Counted from the first letter of the stretch, positions 6,580 to 15,376 are shown. The stretch is 36,610 nucleotides of DNA from Actinomycetota bacterium (GCA_012514635.1 JAAYZX010000089.1:1-36610); one strand, 5' to 3'. Translations and numbers: made by a program. The notes: generated from the letters alone by a model not told the origin.

Positions 6580-8014
6580 CCTGCCGCCTTCGTGGCAGGG
6601 ATCTCCTGCCGAAGCTTCCGCCCTATTTCCCCGCATGCGTTACTCGTACGATCATTTCTCCGACGCGCTGGCGGATCTGCTACGTCAAGAAAATGGGGAT
6701 CCTCGTGCGCGCATCAACCTTCGTGAATTCTTCCGGCGGGTGGATGGGTGGGAGTACGAGACATTGCGCAAACAGGTAGCGGGAGAGCGCACTCTGCAAC
6801 CTGAGGCCATTGAGGCAATGGCTGCGGCATTGCACGTTGTACCGGAATACTTCCAAGAATATCGACGATACCAGATCGAGAAGTCGATCTCAGACCACCC
6901 GGAGCTCGTGGACCTGGTCTACGATTTATTGGTGACCCGCTCCAAATCGCTAGATGCGGCTGCCGCTCCTCTGGTATCCATAGCGCTGGATATGCTCGCT
7001 GAGCGACACAATCTTGATGCCGACCTGGCGTCAAAAGTTCTCGACCTCATAATTGAGGGCCAGGTAGGAGACATCCAGACTGCAGCGTTTCTTATGGGCC
7101 TCAGGGTCAAGGGCGAAAGCGGCGAGGAAATCTCCGGATTTGCCCGCTCCATGCAGCGGTCGTGTACGCCTGTGCACATCGAATGCGACGAGCCACTGAT
7201 GGACATCGTCAGTACCGGAGGCGATCGTCTGGCTACTTTCAATATCTCGAGCACGGCTGCCTTTGTCGCGGCCGGTGCAGGCGTCAAGATGGCTAAACAC
7301 GGAAGCCGTGGGCAGACGTCTTATGCAGGCGCTGCCGACCTGATGCAGTCGCTGGGGGCACGGATCGACCTGCTTCCCGAAGCCATCGCGCGCTGTGTGT
7401 GTGAGGTGGGATTCGGTTTTATGTTTGCGCCACTGCATTACACCGCCATTCGTCGTCTGCTTCCCGTGCGTCGCAGTCTGAATATGCCCACCGTCTTCAA
7501 TATGCTCGGCCCCATTCTCAACCCTGCGTCCGTGAAGCGGCAACTCACCGGCGTGAGCGATGCTCGACACGTTCCTGTACTGGCTGAAGCTCTGGCCCGT
7601 TTGGGCTCGGAGCGCGCGATGGTGGTGCACGGCGAGGACGGTTTGGATGAGATCTCGGCCAGCTCCCCAACCATTGTGGTGGAGGTCAGAAATGGGGAGT
7701 GCAGCGATCCCTTCCACATCTATCCGGAGCTGTACGGATTGCGATGCTGGCCCCTGAAGTACTTGGTAGGAGGCGATCCCGCCAAGAACGCGTCCATCAC
7801 CCGCAGAGTGCTGGCCGGTGAGCCGGGTGCGCCGTTAGACGTGGTATTGATCAATGCCGGCGCGGCTATTTACTTGGCCGACAAAGCCGAATCCATTCAC
7901 GAGGGCATCGAACTGGCTCGGGAGGCGGTTCAGTCCGGCCGGGCTTTAGAGATCTTGAGCGCGTTTGTGGAGTTCACCCAGTCGGTGAAGAAGACGGGCG
8001 GGGCGCGCCCCTAG
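6572..8014 (+). CDS. HTH domain fused to an anthranilate phosphoribosyltransferase (TrpD)-like domain
   Basis: 480 aa. Residues about 25-100 (LREFFRRVDGWEYETLRKQV, AIEAMAAALHVVPEYFQEYR) look like an XRE/cro-type helix-turn-helix. From about 135 the TrpD fold follows: alpha-helical N-terminal part, DIVSTGGDRLATFNISSTAA (phosphoribosyl-pyrophosphate loop, residues 211-230), KMAKHGSRGQTSYAGAADLM, the FMFAPLHYTAIRRLLPVRRS substrate region and HGEDGLDEIS. TrpD joins anthranilate to PRPP in tryptophan synthesis. No other trp gene is nearby, and STGGD replaces the usual GTGGD, so this may act on another aromatic amine, sense anthranilate/PRPP, or be a related phosphorylase. ATG 6572 was chosen as the first in-frame start; ATG 6635 is an alternative. 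A strong hairpin follows the stop. Confidence 0.75.
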   Translation: MRSLPPSWQGSPAEASALFPRMRYSYDHFSDALADLLRQENGDPRARINLREFFRRVDGWEYETLRKQVAGERTLQPEAIEAMAAALHVVPEYFQEYRRYQIEKSISDHPELVDLVYDLLVTRSKSLDAAAAPLVSIALDMLAERHNLDADLASKVLDLIIEGQVGDIQTAAFLMGLRVKGESGEEISGFARSMQRSCTPVHIECDEPLMDIVSTGGDRLATFNISSTAAFVAAGAGVKMAKHGSRGQTSYAGAADLMQSLGARIDLLPEAIARCVCEVGFGFMFAPLHYTAIRRLLPVRRSLNMPTVFNMLGPILNPASVKRQLTGVSDARHVPVLAEALARLGSERAMVVHGEDGLDEISASSPTIVVEVRNGECSDPFHIYPELYGLRCWPLKYLVGGDPAKNASITRRVLAGEPGAPLDVVLINAGAAIYLADKAESIHEGIELAREAVQSGRALEILSAFVEFTQSVKKTGGARP

Positions 8015-8022
8015 GATAAGTG

Positions 8023-8056
8023 ACGCGGCCCGTGGACTTCCGCCCACGGGCCGCGT
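8023..8056. terminator. Hairpin terminator between convergent genes
   Basis: Perfect 13-bp stem ACGCGGCCCGTGG (8023-8035) with CCACGGGCCGCGT (8044-8056) and an 8-nt loop, 9 bp after the TrpD-like stop. It serves that gene and possibly the convergent class V enzyme gene ending at 8110. No T run follows. Confidence 0.65.
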
Positions 8057-8067
8057 AGGTGGGGGGG

Positions 8068-8098
8068 TCAATCTGCAGCCGGGTTCAATCTGCAGCCG
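8068..8098. repeat. 17-bp-spaced direct repeat TCAATCTGCAGCCG x2
   Basis: The 14-mer TCAATCTGCAGCCG occurs at 8068-8081 and 8085-8098, just before the 3' end of the class V enzyme gene. It looks like a small slippage duplication; no function is evident. Confidence 0.5.
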
Positions 8099-8109
8099 TA
8101 CCCACCGGA

Positions 8110-9309
8110 TCAATGTCGGGGAGTCGAAGCCAGCAGTTCGGGTTCCCGATACACGTCTGCGAGCGCGTCCACGGCATAATCGCACTCCTCTAGGGTGTTG
8201 TAGAAATGGGGCGCCAGCCGGATCACGGGGCCGCGCGCAGGTGCGATTACCCCGCGCTTGAGCATCAGATCTTGTGCTACGTGCGAGTCGCCTGGGCATA
8301 AGAATGAAGTGATGGGTGTCTTCTGCGTAACGTCGTCGGTGCCGTAGAGCTTGAGTCCGTTCGCCCTGCCGCGCTCGATGAGGCGGGCGGAGAGTGGTCG
8401 AGTGACGGCTTGAATGGTGTCGACGCCTACTTCGGCGACGACCTGTAAGCCCCCTCGCGCAATGTAGACGGCGGGCACCGGCCATGTGCCCGTCTCCAGG
8501 CGCTTGGCAGTGGGGTGCCAGTCAAGCAATTTGGGATTGAATGCGAAGACATCGGTGCGTCCAAACCAGCCGGTGTGGGCAGGTTCCAGGAGAGGCAGCA
8601 ACTCCTTCTTAGCATAAAGGAAGGCGATACCGGGCACTCCGAACATCCACTTTAGAGTGCCGGTGGCCAAAAAGTCGATGTCCATGGCTTTCACGTCGAT
8701 GGGCACCACTCCTGCCGACTGGTACGCATCCACAAAGATGAATGCGCCTTTGTCGTGCGCCTTCTGGGCGATGGCTGCGATGTCCTGCACATAGCCGTTC
8801 TGGTAGTAGGCATGGGTGGCGGAGACGAGAAGGGTGGATTCGTCGATCAGTCGATCGTAATCCTCCAAATGGAGGATTTCATCACGGACGGACACCCATG
8901 CTGGTTCCAGTCCATAGCGACCGTGAGCCAGTATTATATGGGCGACACAAGGAAACTCGGCCTCGGTTAATACGATTCTCTTGCGTTGCTTGAGAGTCAG
9001 GGCACTGACGAGGACGGCCGTGGCTTCGGAGACGGAGGTCAGTGTGGCGATCTCGTCCGGAGAGGCATTGATGAAAGCGGCGAAATCTTTCTTGAGCGCG
9101 TCGACCTCTTCCTCCCACCGGTCCCAGTCCATGACTTCACGGCTCCAAGATTCCAGATACCGCTCGGCCGCCATGCGCGTATGATCGCATTGCGGTGTCT
9201 GGGAGCAGTTGTTCATGAGGACCAGGCGTTCGCAGGCGGGGATACGTCTGCGCCAGGAGTGTATGTTGAACCCGTTGGGGTCGTAGGTAGGTGTTGCATC
9301 CATGATCAT
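8110..9309 (-). CDS. Kynureninase-like class V PLP-dependent enzyme
   Basis: 399-aa fold-type I PLP enzyme of the aminotransferase class V family (kynureninase, cysteine desulfurase, isopenicillin epimerase relatives). SEATAVLVSAL binds the phosphate, His166 lies in SATHAYYQNG, Asp194 in FVDAYQSAG contacts the pyridine nitrogen, and Lys220 in ATGTLKWMFG is the expected Schiff-base lysine. No cysteine-bearing loop of group I/II desulfurases is obvious, which makes sulfur mobilisation less likely. Start ATG 9309 has AAGGGGG 5 nt upstream and a good promoter. It runs opposite to its neighbours and sits between a TrpD-like and a threonine aldolase gene. Kynureninase would yield anthranilate plus alanine, an interesting match to the TrpD-like neighbour, but the reaction cannot be assigned from sequence. 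Confidence 0.75.
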   Translation of the reverse strand: MIMDATPTYDPNGFNIHSWRRRIPACERLVLMNNCSQTPQCDHTRMAAERYLESWSREVMDWDRWEEEVDALKKDFAAFINASPDEIATLTSVSEATAVLVSALTLKQRKRIVLTEAEFPCVAHIILAHGRYGLEPAWVSVRDEILHLEDYDRLIDESTLLVSATHAYYQNGYVQDIAAIAQKAHDKGAFIFVDAYQSAGVVPIDVKAMDIDFLATGTLKWMFGVPGIAFLYAKKELLPLLEPAHTGWFGRTDVFAFNPKLLDWHPTAKRLETGTWPVPAVYIARGGLQVVAEVGVDTIQAVTRPLSARLIERGRANGLKLYGTDDVTQKTPITSFLCPGDSHVAQDLMLKRGVIAPARGPVIRLAPHFYNTLEECDYAVDALADVYREPELLASTPRH

Positions 9310-9342
9310 TCGCCCCCTTGCGCGGTCAACTGATTGGACCGG

Positions 9343-9371
9343 ATACTACAGAGGGGTATTATCTGTGTCAA
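9343..9371 (-). promoter_or_regulatory. Promoter for the class V PLP enzyme gene
   Basis: Minus-strand TTGACA (plus 9366-9371), 17-bp spacer, TAGTAT (plus 9343-9348), about 35 bp before the start codon. In the same 213-bp divergent gap the repeated word TACATTGT occurs twice at about 9394-9414; I see no convincing rightward promoter for the aldolase gene. Confidence 0.6.
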
Positions 9372-9522
9372 GAAATGCGACGCCATCCTTGTGTACATTG
9401 TTTTATACATTGTCTTCATTTTTGGTGAGGCATTCGTTTGTGGTGGAGCAGTCACCTGTAAGTAGCCGCTCGTTTGCGGTGGGGCCGGTGAGGGGCGCTG
9501 GGGCCGAATTACGGAGGATCTC

Positions 9523-10575
9523 ATGAGGATCGTGGAGTTGCGGAGCGATACCAAGACCAAACCCACTTTGGCCATGCGCGAAGCCATGTTTGCCGCGGAA
9601 GTGGGCGACGATGTCTCAGGCGAGGACCCCACCGTTAATCGACTGGAGGAGCTGGCCGCAGAGATGCTGGGCAAAGAGGCGGCGTTGTTCGTGGTAAGCG
9701 GCACCATGGGCAATCTGTCCTGTGTATTGACGCACTGCCGGCGGGGACACGAAGTGATCTTGGGGGAGTGGGCCCATATCTACTGGGCTGAAGTGGCAGG
9801 TGCGGCGGCCTTGGGGGGCATCTCTTATCGGCCGTTGCCAAATCAGCCGGATGGCACTATAGAAATTGCTGGCATTGCGGAAGGGATCCGGCCGCCCGAT
9901 CTACATTATGCACAGACGGGGCTGATTTGCTTGGAAAACAGCCATAATCGTATGGGTGGAACGGTTTTGAGCTTGGACTATATGGCGGAAGTCAGGGAGC
10001 TGGCCGACCGACACGGGATCCCTGTCCACCTTGATGGTGCGCGCCTGTTCAACGCGGCAGTCTATCTAGATGTTGCGGTTGCAGAAGTAGCTGCTTATGC
10101 CGACAGCGTACAGATATGTCTATCCAAAGGACTGGGTGCGCCCGTAGGCTCTGTGGTGGCGGGGACAGCGGAGTTCGTCGCGCGCGCGCGCAAGGTCCGG
10201 AAGATGTTGGGTGGAGGTATGCGGCAGGCAGGAATCATAGCCGCCGCAGGTATTGTGGCGCTGGAGCAGCACGTTGATCGCCTGAGGGTAGACCACGCCA
10301 ATGCGCGCCTTCTGGCGGAAGGAATGGCGACGATCTCCGGCCTGGACATTGACCCGGATGCGGTGCAAACCAATATTGTGAATGTGCGCATGACCCACGA
10401 TGGACCGACGGCCGTGCAGTTTGAGACCGAGATGGCTGAGCGAGGAGTTCTCTTCAACACCATCAGTGACACCGAGGTGCGAATGGTCACTCACTTGGAT
10501 GTTACGCGTTCTGATATCTTGTGGGCACTCGAACAGATGACCGGTCTCCAAACAGGCCGAAAGATGCAGGTCTGA
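9523..10575 (+). CDS. ltaE: Low-specificity L-threonine aldolase
   Basis: This 350-aa PLP enzyme cleaves threonine or allo-threonine to glycine and acetaldehyde. The N-terminus ELRSDTKTKPTLAMREAM matches the LRSDTVT-x-P-T-x-xMR family opening; GDDVSGEDPTVNRLEE follows. HLDGARLFNAAVYL contains the pyridine-contacting Asp and a substrate Arg, and Lys202 in CLSKGLGAPVGSV is the PLP lysine. The length is normal. GGAGG lies 6 nt before the ATG. The gene for the GntR-type regulator follows after 50 bp in the same direction and may be cotranscribed. Acetaldehyde produced here is a plausible substrate for the AOR encoded at 16.5-19.2 kb (inference). Confidence 0.9.
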   Translation: MRIVELRSDTKTKPTLAMREAMFAAEVGDDVSGEDPTVNRLEELAAEMLGKEAALFVVSGTMGNLSCVLTHCRRGHEVILGEWAHIYWAEVAGAAALGGISYRPLPNQPDGTIEIAGIAEGIRPPDLHYAQTGLICLENSHNRMGGTVLSLDYMAEVRELADRHGIPVHLDGARLFNAAVYLDVAVAEVAAYADSVQICLSKGLGAPVGSVVAGTAEFVARARKVRKMLGGGMRQAGIIAAAGIVALEQHVDRLRVDHANARLLAEGMATISGLDIDPDAVQTNIVNVRMTHDGPTAVQFETEMAERGVLFNTISDTEVRMVTHLDVTRSDILWALEQMTGLQTGRKMQV

Positions 10576-10625
10576 GGGCTCGTCAGGAGGCGGAAGTGGG
10601 TTGTCGCGACTGAGGAGCGGAACGC

Positions 10626-11402
10626 GTGCGTAAAGATGATCTCTTTGAATCCGTGAGGCCCAAGAGGCTTTCTGATAGTGCCGTGGATCAGATATTGAAT
10701 CTGGTAAGCACAGGACAGCTTACCCCGGGAAGCCGCATGCCTCCGGAACGCGAACTCATCACCAGTCTCGGGGTGAGCCGGACCTCACTGCGGGAAGCCA
10801 TTCGTATCCTGGAAACGCTGGGAGTGTTACGAGTGGTTCCGGGCCGGGGGACCTGGGTGAGGGAAGACTACCAGCGACCTTCGCTCGGTGACACGCTCGC
10901 GTGGCTTCCAAACCATGAGCACGATGTTCTGCAACTGTTTGAAGTGCGGGAAACGTTGGAGGTCAAGGCGGCTCAACTGGCCGCCGACCGGGCCACGGCC
11001 GATCAACTGATCTCCATGAGCATGAGCATTCAGCGCTTCAAGGACGCCGTATCCGACGCAGATTACGAGGGCATGTTGGCTGCCGACGGTATGTTTCATG
11101 AGGCTATAGGTGCCGCCTCGGGGAATACGCTACTGGCGGAGATGCTTAACGGACTTTTCTCACTGGTACAGAGCACCAGAAAAGCTCTCATTGCCATCCC
11201 AGGTCGTCCCGAGGCCATATTGCGTGAACACATCGCTGTTATGGAGGCCATACTGTCCCGCAACCCTCGTACTGCGGCCAAAGCCATGCAAACGCACGAT
11301 CGCAAAGCTGAGGAAGCCGCTCGGACGGCCATCTCCGCCGGGCATGTCGTGGGTGCGGCGGACGTCGAGAAAGTCTCCAAAGAAGAGCAGAAAGAGGTAT
11401 AG
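10626..11402 (+). CDS. GntR-family transcriptional regulator, FadR (FCD) subfamily
   Basis: 258 aa. An N-terminal winged helix (about 10-75, with PGSRMPPERELITSLGVSRTSLREAIRILETLGVLRVVPGRGTWV read in pieces) is the GntR signature. The all-helical FCD effector domain (about 90-225) has the FHEAI, EHIAVMEAI and MQTHDRKAEE segments that normally supply metal/ligand-binding His and Asp. FCD regulators usually bind small organic acids and release DNA. Start is GTG 10626 with GAGGAG 6 nt upstream. A palindrome matching the FadR-type core lies 175 bp downstream of this gene, over the predicted start of the hydroxylase 1 promoter, making that operon its probable target. Confidence 0.9.
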   Translation: MRKDDLFESVRPKRLSDSAVDQILNLVSTGQLTPGSRMPPERELITSLGVSRTSLREAIRILETLGVLRVVPGRGTWVREDYQRPSLGDTLAWLPNHEHDVLQLFEVRETLEVKAAQLAADRATADQLISMSMSIQRFKDAVSDADYEGMLAADGMFHEAIGAASGNTLLAEMLNGLFSLVQSTRKALIAIPGRPEAILREHIAVMEAILSRNPRTAAKAMQTHDRKAEEAARTAISAGHVVGAADVEKVSKEEQKEV

Positions 11403-11538
11403 GAGCGACATGGAGTAGGGCCGGAATGCGTGATCTCGGAAGCCTTCCTGAAATACGCCCTACTCTTGAGGTGCAAGCGGCAACAATCGCCGCCCGTTTG
11501 TTTGTCTTTCTTGCTCCCTCCTCTTCTGCCTTCATCCC

Positions 11539-11568
11539 TTGACACTGTCAGTCCTGTGGCCCTAGAGT
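11539..11568 (+). promoter_or_regulatory. Promoter of molybdenum hydroxylase 1 operon
   Basis: TTGACA (11539-11544), 18-bp spacer, TAGAGT (11563-11568). The predicted start near 11575 leaves a leader of about 147 nt. The rest of the 320-bp gap shows no ORF or terminator I would support. Confidence 0.65.
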
Positions 11569-11575
11569 GAGGCAG

Positions 11576-11588
11576 CTGGTCTGACCAG
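11576..11588. promoter_or_regulatory. FadR-type operator palindrome
   Basis: CTGGTCTGACCAG is a perfect 6-bp inverted repeat around one base and matches the E. coli FadR core TGGTCNGACCA. It covers the predicted transcription start, a classic repressor position. The GntR/FadR gene immediately upstream is the likely binder. A half site (GACCAG) recurs at 11590-11595 with one change of spacing. Confidence 0.65.
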
Positions 11589-11722
11589 AGGACCAGGAAA
11601 CTTCAGAACCAACTTCAGCCGCGCAAAGCATCACCTTACGGCGGTCGTATGAAAAGCGCGCTTCGGGATGAAATAGAGAAACCACACGCCGCACGTTTCG
11701 GCACTCGGAAGGAGAGCGTCTC

Positions 11723-12598
11723 ATGATTCTGGACTATGTGGCCCCGCGAACCTTGGCCGAAGCCTGCGCCCTCGGCAGAGAGCCCGGTACCGTGTTCCTG
11801 GCGGGGGGCACGGACGTGCTGGTGTGGGGGGCGGATGGGCGACGCCGACTCGGCCGAGTGGTATCGCTGCGCGGGCTACCCGAGCTTCGTGAGCGTCGTT
11901 GGCGGGAGGATGGATCGCTGTATCTGGGTGCCGGGACCACGCACGATGAGGTGGCCTCAGATCCCGAGATCCAGAAGCAGTACCCTGTTCTGGCAGAGGG
12001 TTGTCGCTCTGTGGGTTCGTGGTCCATCAGGGTGGCCGGCACACTGGGTGGAAATGTGTGCACGGCGGCGCCGTCGGCGGACTCGGCGGGGCCGTTGCTT
12101 GTGTACGGTGCCGAACTGGAGTTGACCGACGGGGAGTCCCGCTGGAGCCTGCCTTTGGTCGACTTCTACATGGGTGCGGGCAAGACCGTGCTGCAGCCGG
12201 GTCAGATCGTGCTGGGCTTCCACCTGCCCAACCCGGGGTATCACGGTGCAGCGTTCGTCAAGTTGGGGCGTCGGCGGGCTATGGAGATCGCGCTGGTCAG
12301 CGCTACGGCTCTGGTGAAATTGGACGACGCCGACGCGTGCCGGGATCTCCATCTGGCCCTGGGGACGGCGGCTCCCACGCCCATGCTGGTGGAGGGTGCG
12401 GCAGAGATGGCTGCCGGCCGACTGTTCGATGAGGGTTTGGTCAACCAGATTGCTCAGGCGGCGGCCGCGCAGGCGCGGCCGCGCATAGGCTCCTTTCGCT
12501 GTGACCCGGACTACCGGCGCCGGATGGTGGCGGTGACGGCCGGCCGGGCCGTCACCGCTGCGTGGGACCGGGCCCAGGACGAAGGGAGGGTGTCGTGA
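11723..12598 (+). CDS. Molybdenum hydroxylase 1, FAD-binding subunit (CoxM/XdhB-like)
   Basis: 291 aa, medium subunit of a xanthine dehydrogenase/CO dehydrogenase-type flavoprotein; it passes electrons from the 2Fe-2S clusters to NAD or another acceptor. FLAGGTDVLVWG is the first FAD-pyrophosphate motif (GGTD), and VAGTLGGNVCTAAPSADSAG the second (TLGGN). The C-terminal domain ends with DPDYRRRMVAV, as in CoxM C-termini. Start ATG 11723 has GGAAGGAG upstream. It overlaps the next gene by 4 nt (GTGA), so both are coupled. First gene after the FadR-like operator. The family is clear; the substrate is not. Confidence 0.9.
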   Translation: MILDYVAPRTLAEACALGREPGTVFLAGGTDVLVWGADGRRRLGRVVSLRGLPELRERRWREDGSLYLGAGTTHDEVASDPEIQKQYPVLAEGCRSVGSWSIRVAGTLGGNVCTAAPSADSAGPLLVYGAELELTDGESRWSLPLVDFYMGAGKTVLQPGQIVLGFHLPNPGYHGAAFVKLGRRRAMEIALVSATALVKLDDADACRDLHLALGTAAPTPMLVEGAAEMAAGRLFDEGLVNQIAQAAAAQARPRIGSFRCDPDYRRRMVAVTAGRAVTAAWDRAQDEGRVS

Positions 12599-15357
12599 AG
12601 CGGGGCATCAGCTTGAAGGTCAACGGACTCGTGTGCGAGGTCTACGCGAATCCCGGGGAGACTCTGCTGTTCTGTCTGCGTGAGCGCCTGGGCCTCATCG
12701 GAGCCAAGGAAGGGTGTGGCGACGGCGAATGCGGGGCCTGCATGGTTCTCATCGACGGCCTGCCTCGCAACTCGTGCTTGGTGTTGCTGGGTGACGTGGA
12801 AAATCGCGAGATCACCACTGTCGAAGGGTTATCGGTCAACGGTGGACTGACGTCTCTCCAGGAAGCTTTCGTTGCCAAGGGCGCCATCCAGTGCGGCTTC
12901 TGCACTCCGGGGTTTGTGGTCAGCGCCACGGCTCTGTTGGCGCGAAACCCCAGTCCTTCGGAGGCGGAGATACGCGAGGCCGTCGCCGGCAACCTGTGTC
13001 GCTGCACTGGGTACGCCAAGATAGTGGAAGCCATCCAGGCTGCGGCCTGTGGTGAGGAGTGTGTGAGGGAAGACGGCTCATTAGGAACCAGCGTGGCACG
13101 GCTAGATGCCGTAGAGAAGGTGACGGGCAAGGCGCAATTTGGGGCCGATGTGTCCCGTCCCGGCCAACTCTGGGGCGCCGTGGTGCGGAGCACGCGTCCG
13201 CACGCTCGTATCGTGGACATCGACACCGCGAAGGCTTTGGCGATGCCGGGAGTGGCGGTTGCGGTCACCGGAGCCGAACTGACGCCCGGTCTCTACTACG
13301 GGGTGGATCTCTTCGACCAGCAGGTGCTGGCGCGAGGCAAGGTGCGTCACGTAGGCGAGCCGGTGGCGTTGGTGGCGGCGGAGACGCCGGAACTGGCCGC
13401 CGAGGCCGCTGCAGCGGTAGAGGTAACCTACGAGGACCTACCCCCCGTACATGACATCGACGCGGCTTTAGCGCCCGATGCTTCTCTGATCCACGAGGAT
13501 CTGATGGACTACGAGGCCGGTTGGGACGCCATCCGCGAAGGCAATGCCTGCTCGGCCACGTATATCACTCGGGGCGACACCGATGCGGCCCTCGCCACCT
13601 GCGACCGCGTATTTACCCATACCTTCGAGACCCAAATCATCCACCAGAGTTACATAGAGCCGCATGCCGGCCTGGCGGAGGCCGACGCCAACGGTAAGGT
13701 CACTATATGGACGACGAACCAGAAGCCCTTCGCGGTGCGACGCTATATGTCTCAAGCGCTGGGCTGGCCCATGACCAAAATCCGGGTGATCGGTATGCAC
13801 ATCGGAGGAGGTTTCGGCGGCAAGCTCGAGATGGGGCTGGAGCCGTACGCGGCGCTGTTGGCGCTGAAGAGTCGCCGCTCCGTCAAAATGGCTATGAGTC
13901 GCAAGGAGGAGTTCCAAGCGGCCAACCCGCGTCACGCATCGCGGATAACCATCACCACCGGAGTCAATCGCGATATGAAGATGGTGGCCCGCCGCGCCGA
14001 GGTGCTGCTGGATACCGGGGCCTACTCGGGCAACGGCCCCACTGCCGTAGGTCTGTCCATGTTCCTGGTCACCGGTCCCTACCGCCTGGACAACGTGGAC
14101 CTCTCCGGCAAGGCCGTCTACACCAATAAGACCAGCTCCGGCTCGTGCCGGGGACCGGGAGGACCGCAGGCGGTCTTCGCCGGTGAGTCGCAGATCGACA
14201 TCATCGCCAGGGAGATGGGTTGGGATCCTCTCGCCTTCCGGCTGGCGAATGTGGTGGAGGAAGGCGATGTGTTGGGTGCCGGCCAGCGGTTGCAGGATGT
14301 CGGCGTGCGCGAATGCTTGGAGCAGGCCGCCGCTGCGATTAATTGGGGTGGCGAGGAAGAGCCGGATGAAGGCGTAGGTCTGGCCTGCAGCTGGTGGACC
14401 AGCGGCGGCTGGGCCACGTCGGCGCTGATAAACTTGAATGAGGACGGGACGGTAACGCTCATCACCGGCGCGGTGGATATCGGCCCGGGAGCCAAGTACA
14501 CATCCCTTCCGCAGCTCGTGGCCGACGAGCTTCAGCTGAAACCGGGAGACGTGATCGTGTCCTCGTGCGACACCGACACTTCACCGTACGACCACGGTGA
14601 CGGCGGGAGTCGCATGACTTACAACGTGGGCAGGGCGTGTCAGATGGCCGCCGAGGAACTGCGCACGGTCATCCTGGAACGAGCCGCGCGCACGCTGGGC
14701 GTGGCCGAGGACCTGTTGGAGCTGGTTCCGGACGGTGTGCGCCTGCTCGGGCACGAGGAGAAGGCGCTGACGCTGGCGGAGATTGCAGAGCGTGGGCGCG
14801 TGCTGGTGGACGGTCCCATCCAGGGGCGTGCTTCCTTCCTGGCCGATATGCCGAGTTGGGATACCGATGCCTGCCGCGGTCTAACCTATCCCAGCTTTCT
14901 GGCGCCCAGCTTCAGTGCGCAGGCGGTGCGGGTGCGCGTAGATCGCCAGACGGGTCAGGTCCGCGTGCTGGAAGCGGCGGCGGCCATGGATGTGGGTAGA
15001 GCTATCAATCCCATGGCGGTGGAGGGGCAGCTGGAGGGGGGCTTCGCCATGGGTATGGGCTATGGTCTCCTCGAAGAGGTGAAGATGAGGGAGGGCGTGG
15101 TCATCAACCCCAACTTCCTCGATTACAAGCTGCCCACCGCCGTTGACATGCCGGTGGTCAAGCCCATTATTGTGGAGGAACCGTCGATCACGGGTGTCCA
15201 CGGGGTGAAAGGGGTGGGAGAGCCACCGGCGTCACTCCCCGCCGCCGCCATCGCTAACGCTGTGGATGATGCTGTGGGTGCGAGGCTCATGCGCGTGCCA
15301 TTGACGCAGGAGACCGTATTAGATGCGTTGGACGCAGCCGGAACGACGGGCTCCTGA
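12595..15357 (+). CDS. Molybdenum hydroxylase 1, fused 2Fe-2S and molybdopterin subunit
   Basis: 920 aa. Residues 1-150 form the two-[2Fe-2S] domain: Cys41, 46, 49, 61 (plant type) and Cys100, 103, 135, 137 (CGFCTPG...CRCTG). From about 168 the molybdopterin-cytosine-dinucleotide domain begins (LDAVEKVTGKAQFGADV); IGGGFGGK at 403-410 and GSCRGPGGPQ line the Mo site, and Glu876 in KGVGEPPASLP is the expected catalytic base. Such small-large fusions are known in aldehyde oxidoreductase (Mop) and some xanthine dehydrogenase relatives, but here a separate FAD subunit gene precedes it. Start is GTG 12595 with AGGGAGG 5 nt upstream, inside the preceding stop. The substrate could be a purine, nicotinate-like ring or an aldehyde; it is not resolvable here. 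Whether it carries selenium is unknown. Confidence 0.88.
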   Translation: MKRGISLKVNGLVCEVYANPGETLLFCLRERLGLIGAKEGCGDGECGACMVLIDGLPRNSCLVLLGDVENREITTVEGLSVNGGLTSLQEAFVAKGAIQCGFCTPGFVVSATALLARNPSPSEAEIREAVAGNLCRCTGYAKIVEAIQAAACGEECVREDGSLGTSVARLDAVEKVTGKAQFGADVSRPGQLWGAVVRSTRPHARIVDIDTAKALAMPGVAVAVTGAELTPGLYYGVDLFDQQVLARGKVRHVGEPVALVAAETPELAAEAAAAVEVTYEDLPPVHDIDAALAPDASLIHEDLMDYEAGWDAIREGNACSATYITRGDTDAALATCDRVFTHTFETQIIHQSYIEPHAGLAEADANGKVTIWTTNQKPFAVRRYMSQALGWPMTKIRVIGMHIGGGFGGKLEMGLEPYAALLALKSRRSVKMAMSRKEEFQAANPRHASRITITTGVNRDMKMVARRAEVLLDTGAYSGNGPTAVGLSMFLVTGPYRLDNVDLSGKAVYTNKTSSGSCRGPGGPQAVFAGESQIDIIAREMGWDPLAFRLANVVEEGDVLGAGQRLQDVGVRECLEQAAAAINWGGEEEPDEGVGLACSWWTSGGWATSALINLNEDGTVTLITGAVDIGPGAKYTSLPQLVADELQLKPGDVIVSSCDTDTSPYDHGDGGSRMTYNVGRACQMAAEELRTVILERAARTLGVAEDLLELVPDGVRLLGHEEKALTLAEIAERGRVLVDGPIQGRASFLADMPSWDTDACRGLTYPSFLAPSFSAQAVRVRVDRQTGQVRVLEAAAAMDVGRAINPMAVEGQLEGGFAMGMGYGLLEEVKMREGVVINPNFLDYKLPTAVDMPVVKPIIVEEPSITGVHGVKGVGEPPASLPAAAIANAVDDAVGARLMRVPLTQETVLDALDAAGTTGS

Positions 15358-15376
15358 CGACAGGCTCCTGACGACA
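15349..15376. repeat. Tandem 14-bp duplication at the 3' end of hydroxylase 1
   Basis: GGCTCCTGACGACA is present twice in tandem (15349-15362, 15363-15376), the first copy containing the stop codon. A third partial copy (GGTCGTT) follows. It looks like slippage and puts a second in-register TGA just downstream. Confidence 0.55.
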
